A model generated the notes under the pieces. The model was not told the DNA's origin. It worked only from the letters and a program-made list of their open reading frames with translations, and ran no database searches. Shown here piece after piece: positions 17,088 to 24,546 of a stretch of 33,075 nucleotides of DNA (position 1 is the stretch's first letter; every line of letters begins with the position of its first letter). The DNA is from SIG607 sp045537575 (GTDB lineage Bacteria; Bacillota; Clostridia; Oscillospirales; Acutalibacteraceae). The translations under genes and the position numbers were made by a program. The DNA lies in contig JAZSPU010000002.1 of the NCBI GenBank assembly GCA_045537575.1, positions 1 through 33,075 on the forward strand. Direction: 5' to 3'.

Positions 17088-18353
17088 ATGTCTAAATTTG
17101 AAGATTTGCTTTTCTGTAATCAATTGTCTGTTGAACGATTTGTGAAGTTCAAAATTTCTAATATTTCAGATGCAGAAGATATTTTGCAAGAGGTGTTTTT
17201 AACTGCGTTTAAGAACTTTGGACAACTTAAAACAGAGGCATCTTTCAAAGCGTGGATAATAGGTATTGCACGACATAAGTGTAATGATTATTTTAGGAAA
17301 AAATCCAAAGATTTAGAAATACCTATAGAAGAATTAAACGAATTCGGGCTTTCACAAACACGATTTGGATATGTTGAGAATAATACAGTCAATGATGTAT
17401 TAGAGGTACTTGGTGATAAAGACAAACAAATTCTTTATTTATCATATTGGAAAGAGTTGCCTCAAACTGAAATTGCCGCAAGGTTGGGTATTCCTATTGG
17501 AACTGTCAAAAGTCGCTTATATACTGCTAAAAAGAATTTCAAAAGGCTGTATCCATCAAACACTTATAGAAAGGTTGATAATATTATGAAAAAACTGCCG
17601 GATAGATTACCTGAGTATAAAATTACACCATTATTGAAAACACCTTTTACTGTAAAATGTGAAGAACTACAAGGTTTGAGTATTATACCAAAACTCGGAG
17701 AAAAAACAACTTGGGGATTGTATGATTTTGAAACCAAAAAATGCGATGAGTATTCTGAGGTTAGCGTAATAGGTAAAGCGGAGGTTCACGGTATTGAGGG
17801 CGTTGAAATAACGAGCATTCAGCACGACATAAAAAACAATCATATAAATGAAAGAACGTTTATTGCTCAACTAACTGATACACACTGCCGATATTTGTCA
17901 GAAACTCATAAAGAAAACGATGTGAAAAAAACAATAACATTTCTTGACGGTGATGTGTTTATGAACAACTGGGGTTTTGGTGATGATAATTGCGGAAACG
18001 AAACGGAATTAAAATCCAAAGGTATCATAAACCGCATTGGAAACGAAATCACTAAATCGGTTGATAAGGAAGTAATAGATATTGTAGGTTGTTTCAAAGT
18101 TGAAATCGGTGGTAAAATTTTTGATACTGTATGTGTAATGGATTTGGGGCATTTCAATAATGCGATAGCAATAGAACAGTATATCGATGAAAACGGAAGA
18201 ACAATTCTTTGGCGTAGATTCAACCGTGATGATTGGGCAATAAAGCGGTATAGAAAGAAATGGAGTCAGCAACTTCCAAACAACGAACAAATTATTGTTA
18301 ACGGAGAAATTTATGTTCATTGGTATGACTGTATAACAGATTATATACTTTGA
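17088..18353 (+). CDS. ECF-type sigma-70 factor with large C-terminal domain
   Basis: 421 residues from ATG 17088, which has a near-perfect GGAGGTGA site; the frame is open further upstream but without a comparable site. Sigma region 2 spans about 8-72 (DAEDILQEVFLTAF, then FKAWIIGIARHKCNDYFRK) and region 4 about 100-153 with the helix-turn-helix TEIAARLGIPIGTVKSRL. From about 168 to 421 a further soluble domain follows (motifs GFGDDNCGNE, WRRFNRDDWA, VHWYDCITDY) that matches no domain I can name, although I recall the same architecture in other Clostridia. No anti-sigma gene is adjacent, so this tail may sense the signal itself. Base composition is more AT-rich than in the neighbours, suggesting transfer. 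Confidence 0.87.
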   Translation: MSKFEDLLFCNQLSVERFVKFKISNISDAEDILQEVFLTAFKNFGQLKTEASFKAWIIGIARHKCNDYFRKKSKDLEIPIEELNEFGLSQTRFGYVENNTVNDVLEVLGDKDKQILYLSYWKELPQTEIAARLGIPIGTVKSRLYTAKKNFKRLYPSNTYRKVDNIMKKLPDRLPEYKITPLLKTPFTVKCEELQGLSIIPKLGEKTTWGLYDFETKKCDEYSEVSVIGKAEVHGIEGVEITSIQHDIKNNHINERTFIAQLTDTHCRYLSETHKENDVKKTITFLDGDVFMNNWGFGDDNCGNETELKSKGIINRIGNEITKSVDKEVIDIVGCFKVEIGGKIFDTVCVMDLGHFNNAIAIEQYIDENGRTILWRRFNRDDWAIKRYRKKWSQQLPNNEQIIVNGEIYVHWYDCITDYIL

Positions 18354-18368
18354 TTTTTTGTGCCATTA

Positions 18369-18406
18369 AAAAAGAGTTGTCTCGTGTTTTCGAGATGACT
18401 CTTTTT
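18369..18406 (+). terminator. intrinsic terminator after the sigma factor
   Basis: A 16-base stem (18369-18384 with 18391-18406) that is continuous in RNA with two G-U pairs, a 6-base loop and a T run. Confidence 0.85.
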
Positions 18407-18473
18407 CTATATGTGGTTTGATATATAGCTTGAAAATATCTTTAAATATAAATTTAAGTGTACGAACAGCCAA

Positions 18474-18525
18474 GCCTCACTCTGACGAGGGAGGTGGCAA
18501 AACTTTAGTTTTGACGGAGGGAGAG
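18474..18525 (+). repeat. palindromic repeat element, left copy
   Basis: Begins with GCCTCACTCTGACGAGGG, has a central hairpin (CAAAACT..AGTTTTG, 18498-18513) and ends with TGACGGAGGGAGAG. Both end modules recur in reverse orientation at 18725-18792 (16 of 18 and 11 of 14 bases the same). The end module supplies the ribosome binding site of the nuclease fragment. Confidence 0.7.
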
Positions 18526-18528
18526 AAT

Positions 18529-18765
18529 ATGAAAGAATATAATAAAGCCAATATTCCTCTTGCAAAAACCAAAAGAAATAATATGACACCTTGGGAACGA
18601 AAACTTTGGTATGAGTTTTTGAGATATTACCCTATAAGATTTCAAAGACAAAAAGCTATTGGAAACTATATAGCAGATTTTTACTGTGCCAAATCAAGAC
18701 TTGTAGTTGAGCTTGACGGTGGCGGTCTCCCTTTGTCACTTCGTGACATTTCCCTCACACCGTGA
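18529..18765 (+). pseudogene. truncated DUF559 (Vsr-like endonuclease) gene
   Basis: 78 codons. Residues 1-66 match the N-terminal half of DUF559 proteins: MTPWERKLWYEFLR, RFQRQKAIGNYIADFYC, LVVELDGG. These belong to the Vsr/restriction-endonuclease-like fold. Full-length members have about 115-130 residues and continue after VVELDG with a Gln-His motif and a second half; here the frame runs into the right repeat and stops. I found no trace of the missing half in 18766-19019. The ATG at 18529 is preceded by GGAGG inside the left repeat. Probably not an active nuclease, since the C-terminal half of the fold is gone. Confidence 0.75.
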
Positions 18766-18792
18766 GGGAATCTACCCTTGTCAGAGTGAGCC
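18725..18792 (-). repeat. palindromic repeat element, right copy (inverted)
   Basis: Read on the minus strand it begins GGCTCACTCTGACAAGGG and ends TGACAAAGGGAGAC, the same end modules as the left copy. Its middle differs: two hairpins, TTCCCTCAC/GTGAGGGAA (18750-18770) and TGTCAC/GTGACA (18734-18748). It supplies the stop codon of the nuclease fragment. The rest of the gap to 19019 (18793-18960) shows nothing I can interpret. Confidence 0.7.
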
Positions 18793-18960
18793 AAAGTGTC
18801 GGCTTGCTCTAACTTGCCACAAGCATATAATAAATGCACAAAGGCGTTTTGTTATGAATAATTAACTTTAAAGAGATTGTTAGGGCAGCAGAGCTCTTTG
18901 TTATGAACAGAAAACGGTTATAAAAACTGATTTTTTGATTAAATAAACGGAAATTTTCTA

Positions 18961-18988
18961 TTTACATTTTGCACTTTTGTGGTATAAT
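18961..18988 (+). promoter_or_regulatory. promoter for the EamA transporter gene
   Basis: TTTACA (18961-18966), 16-base spacer, TATAAT (18983-18988) with an extended TG. AGAGGG precedes ATG 19020. Confidence 0.7.
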
Positions 18989-19019
18989 TTTATTAACAAT
19001 TTGCAAAGAGGGTATTATA

Positions 19020-19883
19020 ATGGTAGGAATATTGATTGTATTGGGCGCTTTGATTGCTCATCAGGTAGAAGCTATGGTCGTAAAGCATTACGGCGATAAA
19101 AAGGGCACAGGAGGAATGTTTTTCAATGCCTTTTTGTGCCTTTTTGCAGTTGTTTATTTCGTAATAAGCGACAAGGGCGGGTTTGATTTTTATAAGGGTA
19201 TATGGATTTATGCAGTTGTAAACTCCCTTATGTTCGCTACGGGCTTTTATTCTATGTATATTGCGCTAAAAGAAGGCTCCTTCGGTCTTTCAAGACTTAT
19301 AGTTTCCTTTACCGGTGTTGTCAGTATTTTTTACGGAGTAGTAGTTCTAAAGGAAAAACTCAGCGTTATCCAATGTGTTGCGCTGGTCTTTATCTTTGTT
19401 TCCATATTCCTTATGCGTTATCAAAAGAGCGAAAAGGGTGAAAAGAATAAGTTTTCGGCAAAATGGATAATTGCAATGATTTTGACCTTTGGTTCTAATG
19501 CCGCAATCGGTATTTTAGGCAAAATTCAGCAGGTGAAGTTCGATAACGTCTATAAAAACGAATATCTTATAATAACCTTTGTGGGTAGTGCTTTATGGCT
19601 CTTTATTTTAGGTTTTATTTATGAAAGAGAAAGCTTTAAGCCTACCGTAAAAACAGGACTTTTATACGGCTTTGTAGCGGGAATTTGTAACGGTGTCGGC
19701 AACTGGCTGGCTCTTATTGCTAATGAATTTTTAAATCTCTCTATTGCATCCCCTCTCAAAAGCGGTCTTAGTATAGTGATAACATTTGTTGCATCTCTTA
19801 TTTTTTATAAAGAAAAATTCAGCGTTCGCCAGTACATAGGCGCCGGCATTGGTGTTGCCGCCGTAGTTTTAATGAGTATATAA
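19020..19883 (+). CDS. EamA/DMT family transporter
   Basis: 287 residues with about ten membrane spans arranged as two five-helix repeats, the drug/metabolite transporter layout. Each half ends in an EamA-like pattern: FYGVVVLKEKLSVIQ...VFIFVSIFLM, and ASLIFYKEKFSVRQYIGAGIGVAAVVLM. Substrate unknown; relatives export amino acids, sugars or drugs. Start 19020 is chosen because a -10 box lies at 18983-18988, inside the longer open frame, and AGAGGG sits correctly upstream. Single-gene unit with its own promoter and terminator. Confidence 0.85.
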   Translation: MVGILIVLGALIAHQVEAMVVKHYGDKKGTGGMFFNAFLCLFAVVYFVISDKGGFDFYKGIWIYAVVNSLMFATGFYSMYIALKEGSFGLSRLIVSFTGVVSIFYGVVVLKEKLSVIQCVALVFIFVSIFLMRYQKSEKGEKNKFSAKWIIAMILTFGSNAAIGILGKIQQVKFDNVYKNEYLIITFVGSALWLFILGFIYERESFKPTVKTGLLYGFVAGICNGVGNWLALIANEFLNLSIASPLKSGLSIVITFVASLIFYKEKFSVRQYIGAGIGVAAVVLMSI

Positions 19884-19891
19884 ATTAAAAG

Positions 19892-19925
19892 GGCTGTCTC
19901 ACTTAATTAGTGAGACAGCCACTTT
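19892..19925. terminator. bidirectional intrinsic terminator
   Basis: A 12-base perfect stem GGCTGTCTCACT / AGTGAGACAGCC with a 5-base loop, followed by a T run on the plus strand and T-rich on the minus strand. Shared with the convergent gene ending at 19931. Confidence 0.9.
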
Positions 19926-19930
19926 TTCTT

Positions 19931-20191
19931 TTATTTATTTCTGTCAAGCCAAACGGATGCGAGGTCAAGAGCTTCATAGAAGCCGTGCTTTTCGCTGGTT
20001 TTCTTAACGCGGTCCTTATCGCTTAGTCCCGTGTCGCTGAGCATAAGCTCAATTTTAATTGCATCTGCAATGTCGTTTTGAGATGAAAGAATAGTAAGGC
20101 GAACAATATGAGATTCGCTCATATTACCGTAATATACGGTGTTGCCTTTACGAACTAAGGGACGTCCCTTATATGTTAAAAAATCTGCCAT
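19931..20191 (-). CDS. small conserved protein of unknown function
   Basis: 86 residues, soluble, no cysteines, no transmembrane span. Motifs include FLTYKGRPLVRKGNTVYYGN near the N-terminus and KTSEKHGFYEALDLASVWL near the C-terminus. I recall near-identical short proteins across Clostridia but no function. It follows the 20209 gene by 17 bases with a GGAG site and belongs to the same two-gene operon. Good initiation site and co-transcription support a real gene. Confidence 0.7.
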   Translation of the reverse strand: MADFLTYKGRPLVRKGNTVYYGNMSESHIVRLTILSSQNDIADAIKIELMLSDTGLSDKDRVKKTSEKHGFYEALDLASVWLDRNK

Positions 20192-20208
20192 TTAATACAA
20201 CTCCAATA

Positions 20209-20472
20209 TTATTTATTTTCCTCGGGAATTTCTCTGTAAAGATTAAAACGGAAAAGCAGAGTTTCATCTTCAGGGTTAACACAACGAATGGTAGCTTCAG
20301 ATACTGTAGCATTGTTTAAAATATTTGCAATACCCATAATCTGACAAAGCTTTGACTTAAGATTTAAAACGTCGCCTTCGTCGGTTTCGAGAAATACGTC
20401 GCCCTTGCATAAATCAAGTGCTTTTATAAATTCGTTGAAATCAAGGTCGTGTAATTTTATGGTTCCGGGCAT
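20209..20472 (-). CDS. small conserved protein of unknown function
   Basis: 87 residues, soluble and acidic, starting MPGTIKLHDLDFNEF with GDVFLETDEGDVLNLKSKL following. Similar Clostridia proteins exist to my memory, sometimes labelled 'polyA polymerase', a label that nothing in this sequence supports. It is the first gene of a two-gene operon with AAGGAGGAG upstream and a consensus promoter at 20506-20534. It is divergent from glyQS, their -35 boxes seven bases apart. Confidence 0.7.
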   Translation of the reverse strand: MPGTIKLHDLDFNEFIKALDLCKGDVFLETDEGDVLNLKSKLCQIMGIANILNNATVSEATIRCVNPEDETLLFRFNLYREIPEENK

Positions 20473-20505
20473 AATAGTGCTCCTCCTTATCTTTTTATCA
20501 TAGAA

Positions 20506-20534
20506 ATTATATCTTATTTACCTTAATAAGTCAA
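20506..20534 (-). promoter_or_regulatory. promoter for the small-protein operon
   Basis: Minus strand: TTGACT (20529-20534), 17-base spacer, TATAAT (20506-20511). Close to consensus. Confidence 0.82.
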
Positions 20535-20541
20535 GAATGAG

Positions 20542-20570
20542 TTGACATTAAAGGCTTTTAATAGTAAAAT
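20542..20570 (+). promoter_or_regulatory. promoter for the glyQS operon
   Basis: TTGACA (20542-20547), 17-base spacer, TAAAAT (20565-20570). The resulting leader of about 55 bases is too short for a T-box, so this synthetase gene is apparently not under T-box control here. Confidence 0.82.
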
Positions 20571-20631
20571 AAATGTGTATATAATGAAGTATTATGCGAT
20601 TTTTCGTCATTATTCGAAAAGAGGTAAAAAA

Positions 20632-22023
20632 ATGAAAGCAAACGAAAAAACAATGGAAAAAATAGTAAGTCTTGCTAAGGGCAGAGGCTTTGTTTATCCC
20701 GGTAGTGAAATCTACGGCGGACTTGCAAACTCTTGGGATTACGGCCCCTTAGGTGTAGAACTTAAAAACAACGTTAAAAAAGCTTGGTGGAAGAAATTCG
20801 TTCAGGAATCTCCCCTTAACGTAGGTCTTGACTCCGCTATTCTTATGAATCCTGAAACATGGGTTGCTTCCGGTCACCTCGGCGGCTTCTCCGATCCTTT
20901 GATGGACTGTAAGCAGTGTAAGAGCCGTCACAGAGCAGATAAGCTTATTGAAGACTACATTGCTGAAAATAATCTTGACCTTAACCCTGCAGGCTGGTCA
21001 GACGAGGAAATGATGAACTACATTAAAGAAAATCACATTGCCTGTCCTTCCTGCGGTTCTATGGATTATACCGATATAAGAAAGTTTAATCTTATGTTCA
21101 AAACCTTTCAGGGCGTAACCGAGGACTCTACCTCTACTCTTTATCTTCGTCCCGAAACTGCACAGGGCATTTTCGTTAACTTCAAAAATATCTGCCGTAC
21201 TTCAAGAAAGAAGGTTCCCTTCGGCGTTTGTCAGATAGGTAAATCCTTCCGTAACGAAATCACCCCCGGTAACTTCACCTTCAGAACCCGCGAATTTGAA
21301 CAGATGGAGCTTGAATTCTTCTGCAAACCCGATACCGACCTTGAATGGTTCGCTTATTGGCGTGCTTTCTGTAAAAAATGGCTTCTTGATCTCGGTATGG
21401 AGGAAGAAAGCCTCAGACTTCGTGACCACGATCCCGAAGAGCTTTCCTTCTATTCTAAAGCAACCACCGACTTCGAGTTCTTATTCCCGTTCGGTTGGGG
21501 TGAGCTTTGGGGCATTGCTGACAGAACCGATTATGACCTTACTCAGCACGCAAACCACAGCGGTGAAAATCTTGAATATTTCGATCAGGAAGCAAACGAA
21601 AAATATATTCCTTACGTTGTTGAACCCTCTCTCGGTGCAGACCGCGTAACCCTTGCCTTCCTTTGCAATGCTTATGATGAGGAAACTAAGGAAAACGGCG
21701 AAGCAAGAACTGTGCTTCATTTCCACCCTGCACTCGCTCCCATTAAGTGCGCTGTGCTTCCTCTTTCTAAGAAATTAGCCGAGCCTGCTCAGGCAATTTT
21801 TGGTGATCTTGCAAAAACCTTTATGGCTGACTATGACGATGCCGGTTCTATCGGTAAGCGTTATGCAAGACAGGACGAAATCGGCACTCCTTTCTGCGTA
21901 GTATATGACTTTGAGAGTGAAAACGACGGCTGCGTTACCGTTCGTGACAGAGATACTATGGAATCGGTTCGTATGCCTATAAGCGAAGTTAAGGCATATA
22001 TCGAAAGCAAAATTGAATTTTAA
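20632..22023 (+). CDS. glyQS: glycyl-tRNA synthetase, alpha2 type
   Basis: 463 residues. Class II synthetase of the single-chain alpha2 type. Seen: the N-terminal GFVYPGSEIYGGLANSWDYGP block, zinc-knuckle cysteines (CKQC and CPSCGS), motif 2 FRNEITPGNFTFRTREFEQME, motif 3 GADRVTLAFL, and a C-terminal anticodon-binding domain. It charges tRNA-Gly. ATG 20632 follows GAGG; the upstream ATG at 20542 lies inside the promoter and is rejected. First gene of a probable operon with the Na/Pi transporter and sufCB. Confidence 0.96.
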   Translation: MKANEKTMEKIVSLAKGRGFVYPGSEIYGGLANSWDYGPLGVELKNNVKKAWWKKFVQESPLNVGLDSAILMNPETWVASGHLGGFSDPLMDCKQCKSRHRADKLIEDYIAENNLDLNPAGWSDEEMMNYIKENHIACPSCGSMDYTDIRKFNLMFKTFQGVTEDSTSTLYLRPETAQGIFVNFKNICRTSRKKVPFGVCQIGKSFRNEITPGNFTFRTREFEQMELEFFCKPDTDLEWFAYWRAFCKKWLLDLGMEEESLRLRDHDPEELSFYSKATTDFEFLFPFGWGELWGIADRTDYDLTQHANHSGENLEYFDQEANEKYIPYVVEPSLGADRVTLAFLCNAYDEETKENGEARTVLHFHPALAPIKCAVLPLSKKLAEPAQAIFGDLAKTFMADYDDAGSIGKRYARQDEIGTPFCVVYDFESENDGCVTVRDRDTMESVRMPISEVKAYIESKIEF

Positions 22024-22049
22024 TTAGCTGATTTAAGGAGATTTCGGAG

Positions 22050-23810
22050 ATGATATTAAAATCAGTACTTGTAATGCTTGCGGGACTTGCATTCTTCCTT
22101 TTCGGTATGAATGTAATGTCTTCAAGCCTTGAAAAAATGGCGGGCGGTAAGCTTGAAACAACCCTGAAAAAAGCAACATCTAAGCCTATTTTGGGCTTTG
22201 GTCTTGGCGCAGGAATAACTATTGCTATGCAGTCTTCCTCTGCTATGACCGTAATGCTTGTTGGTCTTGTTAACTCGGGCATTATGAATTTTTCCCATAC
22301 TATTGCTCCCATACTCGGTTCTAACGTAGGTACAACCTTTACCGCGTGGATACTTAACCTTATGGGCGTACAGGGCGATAAGTTCAGCCCTATTATGCTG
22401 CTTAGTCCCGATTATCTGTCTCCCATATGTGCTTTTATCGGTATTGCTGTGTTTATGCTCTCGAAAAAGAGTAAGCATAAGCATATCGGCTCTATCCTTT
22501 TAGGCTTTGCAATACTTATGTACGGTATGGAATTTATGAGCGATTCCGTAAGCGCCATAAAGAATATGGAAGGCTTTGACAGATTTATCGGTCTTATCGA
22601 AAATCCGTGGATGGCGCTCCTTGTTTCCGTTGTATTTACAGGTATTATTCAGTCCTCTGCCGCAACGGTTGGTATTGTTCAGACACTTGCACTCTCAGGT
22701 CTTATTACTTGGGAAATGGCAATTCCTCTTGTGCTTGGCGCAAATATCGGTACCTGCGTAACGGCGCTTATTTCTGCTATCGGCACAAATAAGAATGCAA
22801 AACGCGTTGTTGCCGTTCATCTTTACGTAAATACCGTAGGCAGTATCCTTACAATGATACTTTTGAGCATTACATCCATTTTTATAGGAGATGTTTTAAA
22901 GGCAAAAATAGGTACTGTAGAGGTATCTATAATCCACACGGTATTTAACTGTGCGTTAAGTATTATAATGGGACTTACCTATAAGCTGCTTCTTAAGGTT
23001 GTTATGTGGCTTGTTCCCGATAATAAAAACAAGCAGGAAAAGACGGTATTCCTTGATGAAAGACTTCTTAATACACCCTATCTTGCAATTGATGAATGTT
23101 TCCGTCTGACCTGTGAAATGGCTGAAATTTCCCGTACCGCTATTAAAAAGGCTATCGACGTTGTTGATACTTTTGATGCTAAGGTTATTGAGGAAATTGA
23201 TGAGCTTGAAACCCTTACCGACAGATATGAAGATAAACTGGGCACCTTCCTTGTTAAGCTTTCTGCTAAAACACTTTCGGGAAAAGAAGGTCATATTATC
23301 GGCAGAATGTTACATACTATTGGTGACCTTGAACGTATAGGCGACCACGCAGAAAATATTTCTATGGTTGCTCAAGAGCTTCACGAAAAAGGAATTTCCT
23401 TCTCCGAAAATGCAAAGAAGGAAATCAAGGTTATTACGCAGGCAATAGAAGAAATTATTGATTTAACTACAGATTCATTCCTAACTAACGATAAACAGAT
23501 AGCTGCTCTTGTAGAACCTCTTGAACAGGTTATTGACTCCCTTCGTTCTGATATTCAGGCACGTCATATTGCACGTGTTCAAAAGGGAGAATGTACCGTT
23601 GAGCTGGGCTTCATTCTTACCGACCTTCTCGGTAATTACGAACGTGTTTCCGACCATTGTTCAAACATTGCGGTTTATACCATTCAGCTTGAAACCAAAC
23701 AGCTTGATGCTCATAAATATCTGCGCGGACTTCACGCAGGAAAGAATCCTGAATTTGTTGACCAGTTTAATCTGTATGAACATAAATATTCTCTACCATC
23801 AGGAGTTTAA
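22050..23810 (+). CDS. Na/Pi cotransporter family protein with PhoU-like tail
   Basis: 586 residues. Eight or nine membrane spans in residues 1-330 form two repeats, each with the family signature: QSSSAMTV at 61-68 and QSSAATVGIVQT from 201. The C-terminal 220 residues are helical and PhoU-like (for example HTIGDLERIGDHAENI and a second repeat YERVSDHCSNIAV). It imports phosphate with sodium, the PhoU part probably adjusting activity. AAGGAGATTTCGGAG precedes the start, 26 bases behind glyQS. The next gene starts 3 bases after its stop. Confidence 0.92.
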   Translation: MILKSVLVMLAGLAFFLFGMNVMSSSLEKMAGGKLETTLKKATSKPILGFGLGAGITIAMQSSSAMTVMLVGLVNSGIMNFSHTIAPILGSNVGTTFTAWILNLMGVQGDKFSPIMLLSPDYLSPICAFIGIAVFMLSKKSKHKHIGSILLGFAILMYGMEFMSDSVSAIKNMEGFDRFIGLIENPWMALLVSVVFTGIIQSSAATVGIVQTLALSGLITWEMAIPLVLGANIGTCVTALISAIGTNKNAKRVVAVHLYVNTVGSILTMILLSITSIFIGDVLKAKIGTVEVSIIHTVFNCALSIIMGLTYKLLLKVVMWLVPDNKNKQEKTVFLDERLLNTPYLAIDECFRLTCEMAEISRTAIKKAIDVVDTFDAKVIEEIDELETLTDRYEDKLGTFLVKLSAKTLSGKEGHIIGRMLHTIGDLERIGDHAENISMVAQELHEKGISFSENAKKEIKVITQAIEEIIDLTTDSFLTNDKQIAALVEPLEQVIDSLRSDIQARHIARVQKGECTVELGFILTDLLGNYERVSDHCSNIAVYTIQLETKQLDAHKYLRGLHAGKNPEFVDQFNLYEHKYSLPSGV

Positions 23811-23813
23811 AGT

Positions 23814-24536
23814 ATGATAGAACTAAAAAACATCGGCTTTGACGTCTATGAAGACGGTGTAAAACAATCCATTATCAAAGATATAAGTTTAAAAATAGAC
23901 GACAGATTTGTTGCCCTTACAGGTCCAAACGGCGGCGGTAAATCTACCCTTGCAAAAATTATTGCCGGTATTGTTACCCCTACAAGAGGACAGATTTTCT
24001 TTAACGGTGAGGACATTACAAATCTTTCCATAACCGAAAGAGCAAAAAAGGGAATAAGCTTTGCCTTTCAGCAGCCTGTTCGTTTTAAGGGGATAACCGT
24101 AAAAGACCTTATCAGTATGGCTAAGGGCAAGGATATTTCGGTAAGCGAAGCCTGCGGATATCTTTCCGAGGTTGGACTTTGCGCTAAGGACTATATAAAC
24201 AGAGAGGTAAATGCAAGTCTTTCGGGCGGTGAGCTTAAAAGAATTGAAATTGCCACCGTTATGGCGCGTTCTACTGCGCTTTCCATATTCGATGAGCCCG
24301 AAGCAGGTATCGACCTTTGGAGCTTTAATAATCTTATTAAGGTTTTTGAAAAAATGCATGAAAAAATCGGCGGCAGTATTATGATTATTTCCCATCAGGA
24401 AAGAATACTTGATATTGCCGACAGAGTTATTGTTATTGCTGACGGAAATGTGCTTAAAAGCGGAAGCAAGGATGAAATACTTCCCGACCTTCTTGCTGCC
24501 TCTTCTGTTTGCAAAACCTTGACAGAAAAGCTGTAA
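23814..24536 (+). CDS. sufC: SufC-type ABC ATPase for Fe-S cluster assembly
   Basis: 240 residues. Walker A GPNGGGKST (37-45), Q-loop Gln86, signature LSGGE (136-140), Walker B LSIFDEPEAGID (Asp160, Glu161), H-loop His194. The EPEAGIDLWS segment is SufC-like. SufC drives the scaffold protein in iron-sulfur assembly in the cytoplasm. It is followed ten bases on by a single short SufB/SufD-like gene and no sufS, sufU, sufE or second scaffold gene, so it fits the minimal SMS (SmsC) type known from anaerobes. Confidence 0.9.
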   Translation: MIELKNIGFDVYEDGVKQSIIKDISLKIDDRFVALTGPNGGGKSTLAKIIAGIVTPTRGQIFFNGEDITNLSITERAKKGISFAFQQPVRFKGITVKDLISMAKGKDISVSEACGYLSEVGLCAKDYINREVNASLSGGELKRIEIATVMARSTALSIFDEPEAGIDLWSFNNLIKVFEKMHEKIGGSIMIISHQERILDIADRVIVIADGNVLKSGSKDEILPDLLAASSVCKTLTEKL

Positions 24537-24546
24537 GGAGGAGACT

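Noticed and set aside
18734..18770. Intrinsic terminator for the DUF559 fragment
   Set aside because: The hairpins are strong but not followed by a T run; they belong to the repeat element.
20542..20631. Longer glycyl-tRNA synthetase from the ATG at 20542
   Set aside because: That ATG overlaps the -35 box of a near-consensus promoter; 20632 has a GAGG site and the usual family N-terminus.
20571..20631. T-box riboswitch for glyQS
   Set aside because: The leader is only about 55 bases and has neither a T-box sequence nor a terminator/antiterminator.
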